Origin: Oscheius dolichura
Lineage: Eukaryota > Nematoda > Chromadorea > Rhabditida > Rhabditidae
Direction of reading: 5' to 3'
DNA length: 64,000 nucleotides
Assembly (NCBI GenBank): GCA_932521035.1
Contig: OW051497.1
Span: 9,610,001-9,674,000 of the forward strand
A program made the translations under genes and the position numbers. Below the pieces are notes generated by a model. The model searched no databases. It had not been told where the DNA came from and saw nothing but the letters and a program-made list of their open reading frames with translations. Positions 50,312-59,429 of the stretch are shown here, one piece after another. Numbering within the stretch: the stretch's first letter is position 1; every line of letters begins with the position of its first letter.

Positions 50312-53300
50312 ATGTTGTTCCTGTTCGGCCTTTTAACTGTGGCTTATGCCCAAGAGTCAGCCCAGTGCGCCGATAGTGGAATTGGAGGTAAGCGGTGCTC
50401 TTTCTTACGATATATTATGCATTTACAGACTGTCTTGGGACATTTTGTCCGGATGATTATACTTGTATCAATGATGGAACAACCACCTTCTGTTGTGCCA
50501 ATGATCAGATACAGACCGGACCTACTCAGCCTCCACAAGTTCAGTACTGTTGTGATGGGGGAATCGGAGGTTGTCCCTAAGTCACATTAAGAGTAATTTT
50601 TTTTGTAGACTGCATTGGAGATATGTGCCCAGGACCCAATACATGTATCAACAATGGCACCAGCGACTTGTGCTGTGATAACACCCAGATTAGCTCGTCA
50701 ATTTGCACCACGACATCATTGATGACGAGTGAGTAACTGCCTCGTTGGATTCTTTTGTTGGGGAGAGGCATGGGCAAATATGGCTAATGTCTCGTGGATA
50801 GATGAACAGTTCAGGGCTAAAGAGGAAGTGAATGTGTTTATTCAAACATCCCGGGCGCTGGGGTGGGGGTGTTCAGAAAATGCATGAACGGCATGAGGAA
50901 GTTCTTTCAGCTACTACAACACCGACGACGACCAGCACGACGACTAGGACAACAACAACAACACCGACAACAACAAGTACTTCTACATCTACCAGCACTT
51001 CAACCTCCACCTCCACCTCAACCTCAACCTCTACTAGCACATCTTCTAGTTCTACAACTACAACAACACCTACAACGTCTACAACCACTCCGACGACAAC
51101 CACAACGACGACTACGACTCCCACAACGACGACCACGACTCCCACAACGACGACCACGACTGCAACGACAAGTACCACAACACCTACAACAACTACAACC
51201 ACTCCGACGACTACGACTCCCACAACGACGACTACGACTCCCACAACGACGACCACGACTCCCACAACGACGACCACGACTGCAACGACAAGTACCACAA
51301 CACCTACAACAACTACAACCACTCCGACGACTACGACTCCCACAACGACGACTACGACTCCCACAACGACGACCACGACTCCCACAACGACGACCACGAC
51401 TCCCACAACGACGACCACGACTCCCACAACGACGACCACGACTGCAACGACAAGTACCACAACACCTACAACAACTACAACCACTCCGACGACTACGACT
51501 CCCACAACGACGACTACGACTCCCACAACGACGACCACGACTGCAACGACAAGTACCACAACACCTACAACAACTACAACCACTCCGACGACCACAACAA
51601 CTCCGACGACTACGGCTACTACCCCTACCACGTCTACGACCACTCCTACCACAACGACGACAACTACCCCGACGACCACCACTACTCCTACTACGACAAG
51701 CACAACATCTTCTACGACCACGACTACGACTCCCACGACAACCACCACAACTACTCCCACGACGACTACAACTACTCCTACCACCACGAGCACAACATCT
51801 TCTACGACCACGACTACTCCAACAACAACGACTACGACTCCCACCACGACAACAACAAGAACCACTACCACTCCTACGACGACGAGGACGACCACTACTC
51901 CCACGACTACACGCACAACGACAACAGTTACTACAACGATTCCAACGACTACAAAAACGAGTATGCTTTCGTTTCGCAAGAAGCCCGTGCATGTAATCCC
52001 GTACCGATTTAATTTTTCTACCCGAATTATACTTTCTTTCGTTATAAGTTTACCTTCCTGGCACAGCAACAGGTTCAATAGTACACATATTGCCTGCCGT
52101 TGAAATGGAAATCCTTTTCTAAATGATTCAGGAAAATAATGCCTTTCGGTGTTGAACTTGCCATAAAATGGCGTTTTACAGGCACAACCACAGCACCTCC
52201 GACCACTACCAAAACTTCAACAGCTGCGCCGACGACGGTTGTCACTACAGCAGCACCTACAACTGTACCTACCACTACGGTAGCACCTACAACTGTGGTT
52301 ACGACGCAGCCAACTACGGTGGTCACAACAAAACCAACTACAGTTGCTACGACAAAGCCAACTACAGTGGTCACAACAGCCAAGGCCACTACACCATCTG
52401 TTGTGACCACTCCATCTAACTGTGCGGATAATTCCAGTGTGAATTGCGCCGGAATGGCGAGTTACTGTAACAATCCAAGTTACTACACGTTGATGAGCTC
52501 GCAGGTATACAACACACATAGAAATTCACAAGGCTGACATTTCAGTGCCCTAAGACCTGCAATCGCTGCGGTGGAACAACGGCTGCTCCAGGTGAGACTT
52601 TCCCAATTCGGAGATAAATTAACTTCTACAGTAACTGTAGTGACCACTCCATCCAACTGTGCGGACAATTCGAGCGTGAATTGTGCCTCAATGGTGTCTT
52701 ATTGCGACAATCCCACATATTACACGTTGATGAGTAGTCAGGTATATAACACCAGTCTAGACATTTACATTTACAGTGCCCTAAAACTTGTAATCGCTGT
52801 GGCTATACTACTGCGGCTCCTCTAGCTTCTACCACTGCTGGTAAGAAAGTAAGCAGAAGAGAGAAGATGGGTATTCAGGCTGTGCTGACAACAGCAGCGT
52901 CAACTGTGCCAGCATGGCTTCCTACTGTAGCAATGCAAATTATTATGCCCTAATGAGTCAGCAGGTAAGCATCGGCAGTTTATAAATTTACAGGGAAAAC
53001 ATTTGTAGTGCCCTAAAACCTGTAATCGTTGTAATGCTGCTCCAGTGACCACTGCACCGGCTCCTGCTTCCCGTTAGTGTTACTCTCCCTTTTGAGATAC
53101 CCCTGTTCAGAGTGTCGAGACAATGCCACAGCTAACTGTGCTTCTATGGCATCCTACTGTGACAATTCGGCATACTATACGCTAATGACCCAGCAGGTAT
53201 ATAACGCCAGTACAGAAGTTTACGTGACTTATATTTACAGTGCCCTGCCACTTGCAATCGCTGCCCAGTAGCTGCTGCTCCTGCTCCTGGTAAAGTCTAA

Positions 53301-53495
53301 CGGGGAAAGGGTAACAATCAGATTCAGCGTGCTCTGACAACCCATCTGCCAATTGTGCCACCATGACGTCGTACTGTCAGAATTCAAACTACTACGACCT
53401 TATGACACAGCAGGTATACAAAGACAGTTTAGATATTTATATTGTTTCAATTACAGTGCCCTGCCACATGTGGTCGTTGCCCAACTGGTCGATAA
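50312..53495 (+). CDS. secreted Thr-rich mucin with five ShKT domains
   Basis: Signal peptide (MLFLFGLLTVAYAQ), then two repeats of a small module GIGDC..C.....CIN.GT....CC, then a roughly 360-residue Thr/Pro tract, a shorter Thr/Val/Pro tract, and five ShKT domains (CADNSSVNC...CPKTCNRC pattern, six Cys each), ending CPTGR. Mucin-type Thr tracts are normally O-glycosylated, and ShKT domains are common in nematode secreted and cuticle proteins; here they are structural modules, not evidence of toxicity. Every ShKT domain is split at the same point, just before CP(K/A)TC, by a phase-0 intron of 38-50 bases, so the gene grew by duplicating a two-exon unit. The Thr exon (about 50912-51960) is a minisatellite. 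A TATA box precedes the ATG; AATAAA lies 8 bases after the stop. The exon between 50707 and 50911 is the least certain junction. Confidence 0.85.
51100..51640. repeat. coding minisatellite with 21-base unit and higher-order repeat
   Basis: Within the Thr-rich exon a 21-base unit (ACGACGACCACGACTCCCACA, encoding a Pro-Thr6-like heptad) repeats in tandem. A marker variant, ACTGCAACGACAAGTACCAC, recurs at about 51159, 51279, 51441 and 51540. The spacings of about 120, 162 and 99 bases differ by whole multiples of 21, the mark of unequal exchange or replication slippage adding and removing units. Confidence 0.85.
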
Positions 53496-53938
53496 ACTGG
53501 TTTAATAAAGTGAACTGAGTGGTTCTGTTCAATAATTTTCCCTTTTAATAGGTGTTCTACCCTCATGATTAGGGTTCGGAATTTTTGTATTGCAATTACT
53601 TTATTCCTAACTCGTCGAGATAGAAAGTCCGTTTAAATATGTATACCTAGATAACTATCCAAGTTTCTTCTCGTACTTCGTCTGTTTCCAAATGGCGAGA
53701 CGAGTTTACATGACTTACGTGTGCCTCGATAGTTTAGTGGTGTCGTTCTTTTATATTACACCTTCCATACAAAAAATACTGGTGTCGGTCCATCTCAATT
53801 AGGCGTAGATAAGCCGATTAGAAGACATAGTTCCCCTTCAATTAAAGCGAACACACTGTTTCCGAGAGTGGGAGCACCCTAATCTAAACGAACAAAAGGA
53901 TCGTAATGATCCCAATGGTTTTTGATCAGCGTACAAAA
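53496..53938. other. upstream region of orphan gene 1
   Basis: After the mucin poly(A) signal (53504-53509) there is about 430 bases without exons. From 53766 it carries blocks shared with the upstream regions of orphan genes 2 and 3, among them AATACTGGTGTCGGTCCATC and GGATCGTAATGATCCCAATG. Confidence 0.6.
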
Positions 53939-53946
53939 TATAAAAG
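53939..53946 (+). promoter_or_regulatory. TATA box, orphan gene 1
   Basis: TATAAAAG starting 40 bases before the ATG. The flanking AGGAAGGAGAACG is also found, with small changes, at orphan genes 2 and 3. Confidence 0.75.
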
Positions 53947-53978
53947 GAAGGAGAACGTGTTGGTAGGGCTTTATAATC

Positions 53979-54771
53979 ATGAGGCTTTGTTACCTCATTC
54001 CCCTGTTTGCAATCACTGTTACCGTCTCCTGGGCTGCTGCAGCTGCTACTCCCAATAGGGACGCTGCTCTCGCTAAGGTGCTGAAGTACGAAAGTATTTG
54101 GACCAAAAGTCAGCTGGGAACGGTAAGGAGTATATAATTAAAGTTTTAAAGGAATATTCAGTTTTTGGACCCTATTATGGCCGACATTATCGCCTTGAAG
54201 ACCATGGCACAGATAGGCGATAGTGAGTTCCTTCTGGATTCTTTCAGTCGTTTTCTAAATCTAGCGCAGAATAAGTCAGATATGTTAATATTTTCCAGAT
54301 GTCATGAGCTATGCCATCGGTGTCTACAGCTCCAACATGCTTGCTGCCATGCCCCTCCTGTCTCTCAAAAGTAACATGGATAGCTGTCTCAAGCCATACA
54401 ACTCGACAGCTATGGACACGTTGAGCACTGTACTTACGGGGGTTGGACTCGGTATGACAAAGAGCTACAAACTAGTAGGGCTCATCATTTTCATCAATTT
54501 TCAAATTTGTTTTCAGCTGAAGGCTAAAGTGAAAACAATGCAGGGAAATGGCAAGACTAATGCCCAAATCCAAGAACAGCTGTACTCCTTGACCTCGGCA
54601 GTCTGCACCCCGAACCTTGTTCAGCACCTGCTGTGGTTTTCGATGAAGAACACCTCTTCCGGAGAATGGAGTTGCTGCGTTCAGTACATGCCGAGCCTGC
54701 TGATTGTCCCCTCTCCTCAGTTCGACCTCACCTATCGACCTAATAAGTGGATGTATGCCTACAAAAAGTGA
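53979..54771 (+). CDS. orphan secreted protein 1 (three-gene tandem family)
   Basis: I do not recognise this family. Four exons encode about 210 residues: a signal peptide starting MRL.YLIPLFAI and ending near an Ala-rich stretch, a helix-like first third (LKYESIW, MADIIALKTM), the invariant MDSCLKPYNS, an amphipathic segment rich in Gly, Thr and Met, then AVCTPNLVQHLLW, a WSCC pair and a C-terminal RPNKWMYAYKK. Four cysteines are kept in all three paralogues, enough for two disulfides. There is no membrane helix after the signal, so it is probably secreted. The three introns sit at the same places and phases as in the two following genes. The promoter has a TATA box at -40. It neighbours the mucin/ShKT gene, which hints at a shared secretory tissue (inference). 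Confidence 0.82.
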
Positions 54772-55346
54772 TTGTATACAGAAACATGACGATAAATTGT
54801 TGTCTTTTAAACTTTGTAAATATAATCTTCGACATTTACGTCTTCTACGTCTTCCCCGTGCCTGAGTGAAAAAGATATTCTCTTCCGGAAGGCACAATTA
54901 AGAGGTTTAGTACCTGTCACTGGGGCAGTTTCGGGGAGGGCTTTTGACGCCGTTCTTTAACCAAGAACACATCCGGGCGCGTGATTCCTTACGAGTGTAG
55001 ATCATCCAATGTGACCCACGTATGTTATCTCTCCAGAAGTAGTAAACTCCCAACTGCCCCATGAAAGAATGAAGTATCAATTTGCTGTTTTACACAGCAA
55101 TGTTCTTTTGTGCTTTGTTCACTTCCTCTTTATCTTTCCCTTTGAGGCAAATAAATATGAATTTCCTACAAAAACTATGGGAAATACTAGTGGCGATCCA
55201 TCTCATTTGTCCCGAACTGAGCGGATTATAGACACATTCGTTTCGTTTAATTAGGCTGGGCAAACTCTATCCGAGGTTAAAGGGAACCCGACGTGAGAGA
55301 GAATGGGATAACAACGGCTTATGAAATGGATTTCGGACAGACTACA
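54772..55346. other. upstream region of orphan gene 2
   Basis: Spacer between orphan genes 1 and 2. From about 55170 it contains a block very like that before gene 3: an ATACTAGTGGCGATCCATCT segment, an ACTGAGC element and AACCCGACGTGAGAGAGAA. No exon was supported; short frames here are not conserved between copies. Confidence 0.6.
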
Positions 55347-55354
55347 TATAAAAG
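55347..55354 (+). promoter_or_regulatory. TATA box, orphan gene 2
   Basis: TATAAAAG starting exactly 40 bases before the ATG, as in genes 1 and 3, preceded by GGATTTCGGA shared with gene 3. Confidence 0.75.
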
Positions 55355-55386
55355 GGAAGAGGATACAGTGGTGGCGCTTTACAACC

Positions 55387-56397
55387 ATGAGGCTCTACTT
55401 CCTCATTCCCCTGTTCGCAATCACTTTTACCGTCTCCCTCGCTGCCACTGTTACTAACAGAGAGAACTTCCTCAACCGGGTGATGAGATATGTCAAAATC
55501 TTTAACAAACAGCAAACAGGGCAGGTATTCGCAACGTATTATAATTTCTAAGTGTGTTCAGCTTACCGACCCTATTCTGAGTGACATTGCTGCGCTGAAG
55601 ACAATGGACCAGATATCCGGCAGTGAGTTGCTACTGTATCGTTTCTTTCATATGTATTCTTTTGTCAGCTACCTAGTGCTGTTCTCGTGTTTTAAATCTA
55701 TTTTGCCAATATTCTAATGAGACCACAAAATGCACTCTCAAATTCTAAAAGCGCGGCTAGTCCTCTTGAAGAATATGTTCATAAGACGCGATAAGGGATA
55801 AAGAACAAAACTTGGGGATAGACGCTCCCTTGCTTTTAAGCATCTTAAAAGATAGGAGATCCCTACAGTTGGCTGGGCTGTTTGTCAATATATCAAAATA
55901 ATAATCACTCCGATTTCTTCTAGATGTTATGGGATACGCCATTGGCATCTTCGCTACCAATATGCTAGCCGCTCTTCCTCTGCTTACTCTCAAAGGTAAC
56001 ATGGACACCTGTCTCAAGCCATACAACTCGGACACTATGTCAATGTTAACCCCTGTTATGTCCGGAGCTGGACTTGCTGTAACAAAGGTCTATAAACTGG
56101 TAAGCATCGGCTTCTTCTAGAGGATTTCTTGTGTATTTACAGATGAAGAAAAAAGTAACCGCGATGAAGGGAAATGCAAAGACTAACGCCCAAATCGTTG
56201 ATCAGCTGAATTACTTGGGTGCGGCGGTGTGCACTCCAGATCTTGTACAGCACTTGTTGTGGCTTGTCCAGAAGAACCTCACGGCTGGACAGTGGAGTTG
56301 CTGTGTTAAATTCATGCCTCAACTTTTCATTGTCGCACCCCCTGCATTTGACCTCACCTTTAGGCCTAATAAGTGGATATATCCTTACAAAAAGTGA
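55387..56397 (+). CDS. orphan secreted protein 2
   Basis: Second paralogue, about 209 residues in four exons. Signal peptide MRLYFLIPLFAITF..., mature start with TNRENFLNRVMRY, then DIAALKTM, MGYAIGIFATNMLAALPLL, MDTCLKPYNSD, AVCTPDLVQHLLW, WSCC and RPNKWIYPYKK. All four family cysteines are present. The second intron (about 55622-55922) is some 300 bases, much longer than its counterparts of about 50-80 bases, and may have taken up extra sequence. No function can be assigned. The family's strong C-terminal conservation (FDLT.RPNKW.Y.YKK) suggests a folded end or a recognition motif. Confidence 0.82.
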
Positions 56398-56837
56398 TTG
56401 TTAGCAAAAACCCGACGATAAACTGTTGCTCCTTGTCTAACTCTTAATACAATCCTGCGTGTATGAGCCTTGTGTTCTTCTAGTTTTTCTAGCTTCTCTA
56501 TGCCTAATTGACGAAGTTAGTCCGTTCCTGATAGCTGCAAGTGAGTCCTCTCTAAATGTTATATATTTTCAGGGAAGCAACAAGTATCTGTCTGAGCCAG
56601 TCAACAAAAGGTCTCAACCTTCGTATTTCCCTCAGAGACAAATACACATTGCCCATAAAAAGTGTCAAAATACTAGTGTCGATCCATCTCATTTGTTCCC
56701 GACTGAGCCGCTTAAAACACATTCCCTTCGTTCAATTAGGGTGATCAAACTGATGCCGAGGTTAAAGGTAACCCGACGTGAGAGAAAAGGATCGTACGGC
56801 TCAAATGGTTTTTGCAACGGATTTCGGATGGCGTAGC
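56398..56837. other. upstream region of orphan gene 3
   Basis: Between orphan genes 2 and 3. The segment from about 56655 repeats the block found before gene 2 (AATACTAGTGTCGATCCATC, CCGACTGAGC, GTAACCCGACGTGAGAGAAA) plus GGATCGTACGGCTCAAATGG, which resembles the box before gene 1. A frame of 125 codons covers it but is broken in the sister copies, so it is not a gene. Confidence 0.6.
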
Positions 56838-56845
56838 TATAAAAG
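56838..56845 (+). promoter_or_regulatory. TATA box, orphan gene 3
   Basis: TATAAAAG starting 40 bases before the ATG, in the context TAGCTATAAAAGGGAGGAGA, nearly the same as at gene 1. Confidence 0.75.
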
Positions 56846-56877
56846 GGAGGAGAACGGTGACGATGTCCTTTATAACC

Positions 56878-57646
56878 ATGAGGCTTCATTACCTCATTCC
56901 TCTCTTCGCAATCTTTTTTACCGTATCCCTGACTACCACAACTACTCCGACTAACAGAGACAACTTCCTTAATCGAACGATGAGATACGAATCCATTTTT
57001 AGTAAAACCCAACTTGGGCAGGTACCTGCTACATTTCATATTTTTTGACTTTTGTATTCAGTTTTGTGACTCTATTATGGGAGACGTTGCTAGCTTAAAG
57101 ACAATGTCACAAATCTCTGACAGTGAGTTACTTTTTTCGCGATATATTCAATTAGTTGCCAAGTATTCTAATTTTTTCTAGATGTCATGGGATATGCCAT
57201 TGCCATCTACGCCTCGAACATGCTTGCCGCTCTTCCTCTCCTGACTCTTAAGAGTAACATGGACAGCTGTCTCAAACCATACAATTCTGACACGATGTCT
57301 ATGTTAACTCCAATCATGTCTGAAGTAGGATTAGGTTTAACCAAGACCTATAAACTGGTATGCATTCCAGAGTATCTACCAATTGTTTTAGCTCCACAAG
57401 AAAGCGAAAGCAATGACAGCAAGTGGCAAGACTAGCGCCCAAATGCAAGATCAACTGTACTATTTGGGGTCGGCAGTCTGCACTCCGGACCTTGTACAAC
57501 ATCTTCTGTGGTTCTCAATGAAGAATCTCACATCAGGGCAGTGGAGTTGCTGTGTTAAATACATGGGAAACATCTTGATTGTCCCCACCCCTCAATTTGA
57601 CCTTACTTACCGGCCAAATAAGTGGATGTATCCCTACAAGAAGTGA
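56878..57646 (+). CDS. orphan secreted protein 3
   Basis: Third paralogue, about 211 residues in four exons: signal peptide MRLHYLIPLFAIFF..., a short Thr-rich start, NRDNFLNRTMRYESIF, SLKTMSQI, MGYAIAIYASNMLAALPLL, MDSCLKPYNSD, AVCTPDLVQHLLW, WSCC and RPNKWMYPYKK. It is closest to gene 2 in the third exon and to gene 1 in SIM/ESIF details, and has one extra Cys (FCDSIM) at the start of exon 2. The last intron ends at TGTTTTAG. The conserved intron positions and promoter mean the whole gene with its control region was duplicated. Confidence 0.82.
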
Positions 57647-58963
57647 TTGCGAACCAGGTCCTGATGATAAATTGTTTTGTCTTCTTCTTTCTCACCCTGA
57701 TTAAAATTGCAAAGCATTTTAACCTGAAAACCAGCGAGGAGTCGCAATGTTTTTCCCATGGCTGAATAATCGACAAAGAAGGCTGGGTGTGGCCCTCGAA
57801 GAGCGCAGAGACGCAGACGTCAACGACGGTTCTCCTCATTCAGCGACTAGCCCCACGGAGCCTCTTAACTAGCAAGCCGCAACATGTTACCTGAGCGTCA
57901 AATAGAGTCACCAATGATAGCTGACCTATTTTTCCTCGGGTTACATGTTAAGGATTCACCTTTTACCGTGTGACCTCTTCACGACCTTTGGATATCTTGC
58001 CAGGTTAGTCTTACACAAATCACCCAAAATTAACATGGTTATTTATTGCATAAATAGAATAAAGAAGGACAATACATTGTTGGAGCGAACATGTGATTCA
58101 AAAATACTTAAATCGGGAGAAAATCTCAACGGGAAATGTACGAACCGACCGGTACCAATACACATAATTGAGCTTTGGTAAAATTTGGAAGAATGGCAAA
58201 ACACTGGAAGCAATAACAATAATTAGTAGTTCAGGAAGAAATTTAGCCTTAAATCGATCAGAAGTTGTTTATATGAAAATGAGATGGGGGAGGGGCTGCA
58301 AGTGAGTGGGGGAAGTGAATTTTAGCCGGCTAAGGGGCGAACACATTTTGCTATTTGCAACGAAGCCTCTCAGGCAATGCCCATTTTCAGAAATAGGAAA
58401 AGAGAGTTGGTTTACATGGTTCTCCGGCGGTTGAGTCTCTGATTAGCGAGCATTGTTGGTGTAGTAGCCATCGGGGATCTATTACATTTTACGGTATTTA
58501 AGACAAATCGAGCCCGGGGCCTGATTTGGGTTTACTCAGAGCACATGCCAAGCCCTTTTTTTGATTTTAATAGTGTAACTTTTTTTCAGTTAGAAGATAT
58601 CAAAAATCTGACTTCACCATCGTTTTCCTCGTAAAAAGTTTGATAGATGATTTTGATCAGCTCTTTGAGCCCGATCGAACGTTGTATTCACTTTTTTTAA
58701 ATGGCCAGCAAATTTCGCCCATCAAGCAGCTGCGGCGCTCCCTCGTCGTGGCTTTCTTATTTTTTGAAGAGCGCATTTTTTCTAGCAATTGGACTGTAGA
58801 GCCGTAAATGCTTCCTAAAAGGACCTCATTCGTGGCTTCGTTAGACCCTACAGTTTTTTTGTTGTGTCTCTTATTTTCGCGGCGCAAGCTTTAAGATCCA
58901 TGATATTCTACCGAATATCAACAAAAAGCCAACAATCCGTTTGTTAAAAAGAGGAATCTCAAT
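57647..58963. other. gene-free 1.3 kb 3' of the orphan array
   Basis: No further copy of the orphan family or its promoter block is recognisable here. Sequence is AT-rich toward 58550-58960. Nothing else is supported. Confidence 0.45.
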
Positions 58964-59429
58964 AAAAAGGGTGATTTGGGAGACTGTACAAAAAGGGAAC
59001 AATAAGGAAAACCCCAAAGGACACAACAAAAAGAGAATAATACTGGTTCAGTAAAAATATAACCAAATCACGGCTATCTTTTTGGATATTGCCCTTTCTC
59101 TGCTATTTTCGGCAATGAATTATGTTTAGCCATGGAAAATAGGACTCTGGGAAAAAAATGAAGGCATTGTCTCTGGGAACGGGTATTTCCATGACACAAA
59201 ATACTGACAAAGCGGACATATGCGGGGGGTCGAGGGGGGCGGCAGCTCCCCTCGTAGATTATAAATAAAAAGGAAAAATCGAAGTAGAAGACCGAAAGTA
59301 GCCGATCCTAAAAGATAGCCGTGATTTGGTTATATTTTTACTGAACCAGTATTGTTCTCTTTTTGTTGTGTCCTTTGGGGTTTTCCTTATTGTTCCCTTT
59401 TTGTAGGCTCTCCCAAATCACCCTTTTTT
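58964..59429. mobile_element. foldback / MITE-like element with ~120-base inverted arms
   Basis: Left arm 58964-59084 (AAAAAGGGTGATTTGGGAGA to the CGGCTATCTTTT end) and right arm about 59310-59429 are near-perfect reverse complements. The only visible changes are small, such as ACTGTAC against GCCTAC and an extra AATAAT. The 225-base centre carries no transposase frame. This is the structure of a non-autonomous DNA transposon. Target duplication cannot be fixed because both ends run into A/T tracts. The right arm overlaps the predicted last exon of the minus-strand gene that follows. Confidence 0.88.

Noticed and set aside
51100-51640. Regular repeats that could suggest a CRISPR array
   Set aside because: The repeats are contiguous 21-base coding units without unique spacers, and the sequence is eukaryotic.
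50873-52078. A 401-codon minus-strand frame rich in Val and Gly, and other long frames through the Thr-rich exon
   Set aside because: They are shadows of the 21-base repeat, which lacks stops in most frames. They have no signal peptide, domain or splice logic, whereas the plus-strand Thr frame joins in phase to Cys-rich exons on both sides.
56459-56836. A 125-codon plus-strand frame upstream of orphan gene 3
   Set aside because: It overlaps the conserved promoter block, and the same block before gene 2 is not open in this frame, so it is not protein-coding.
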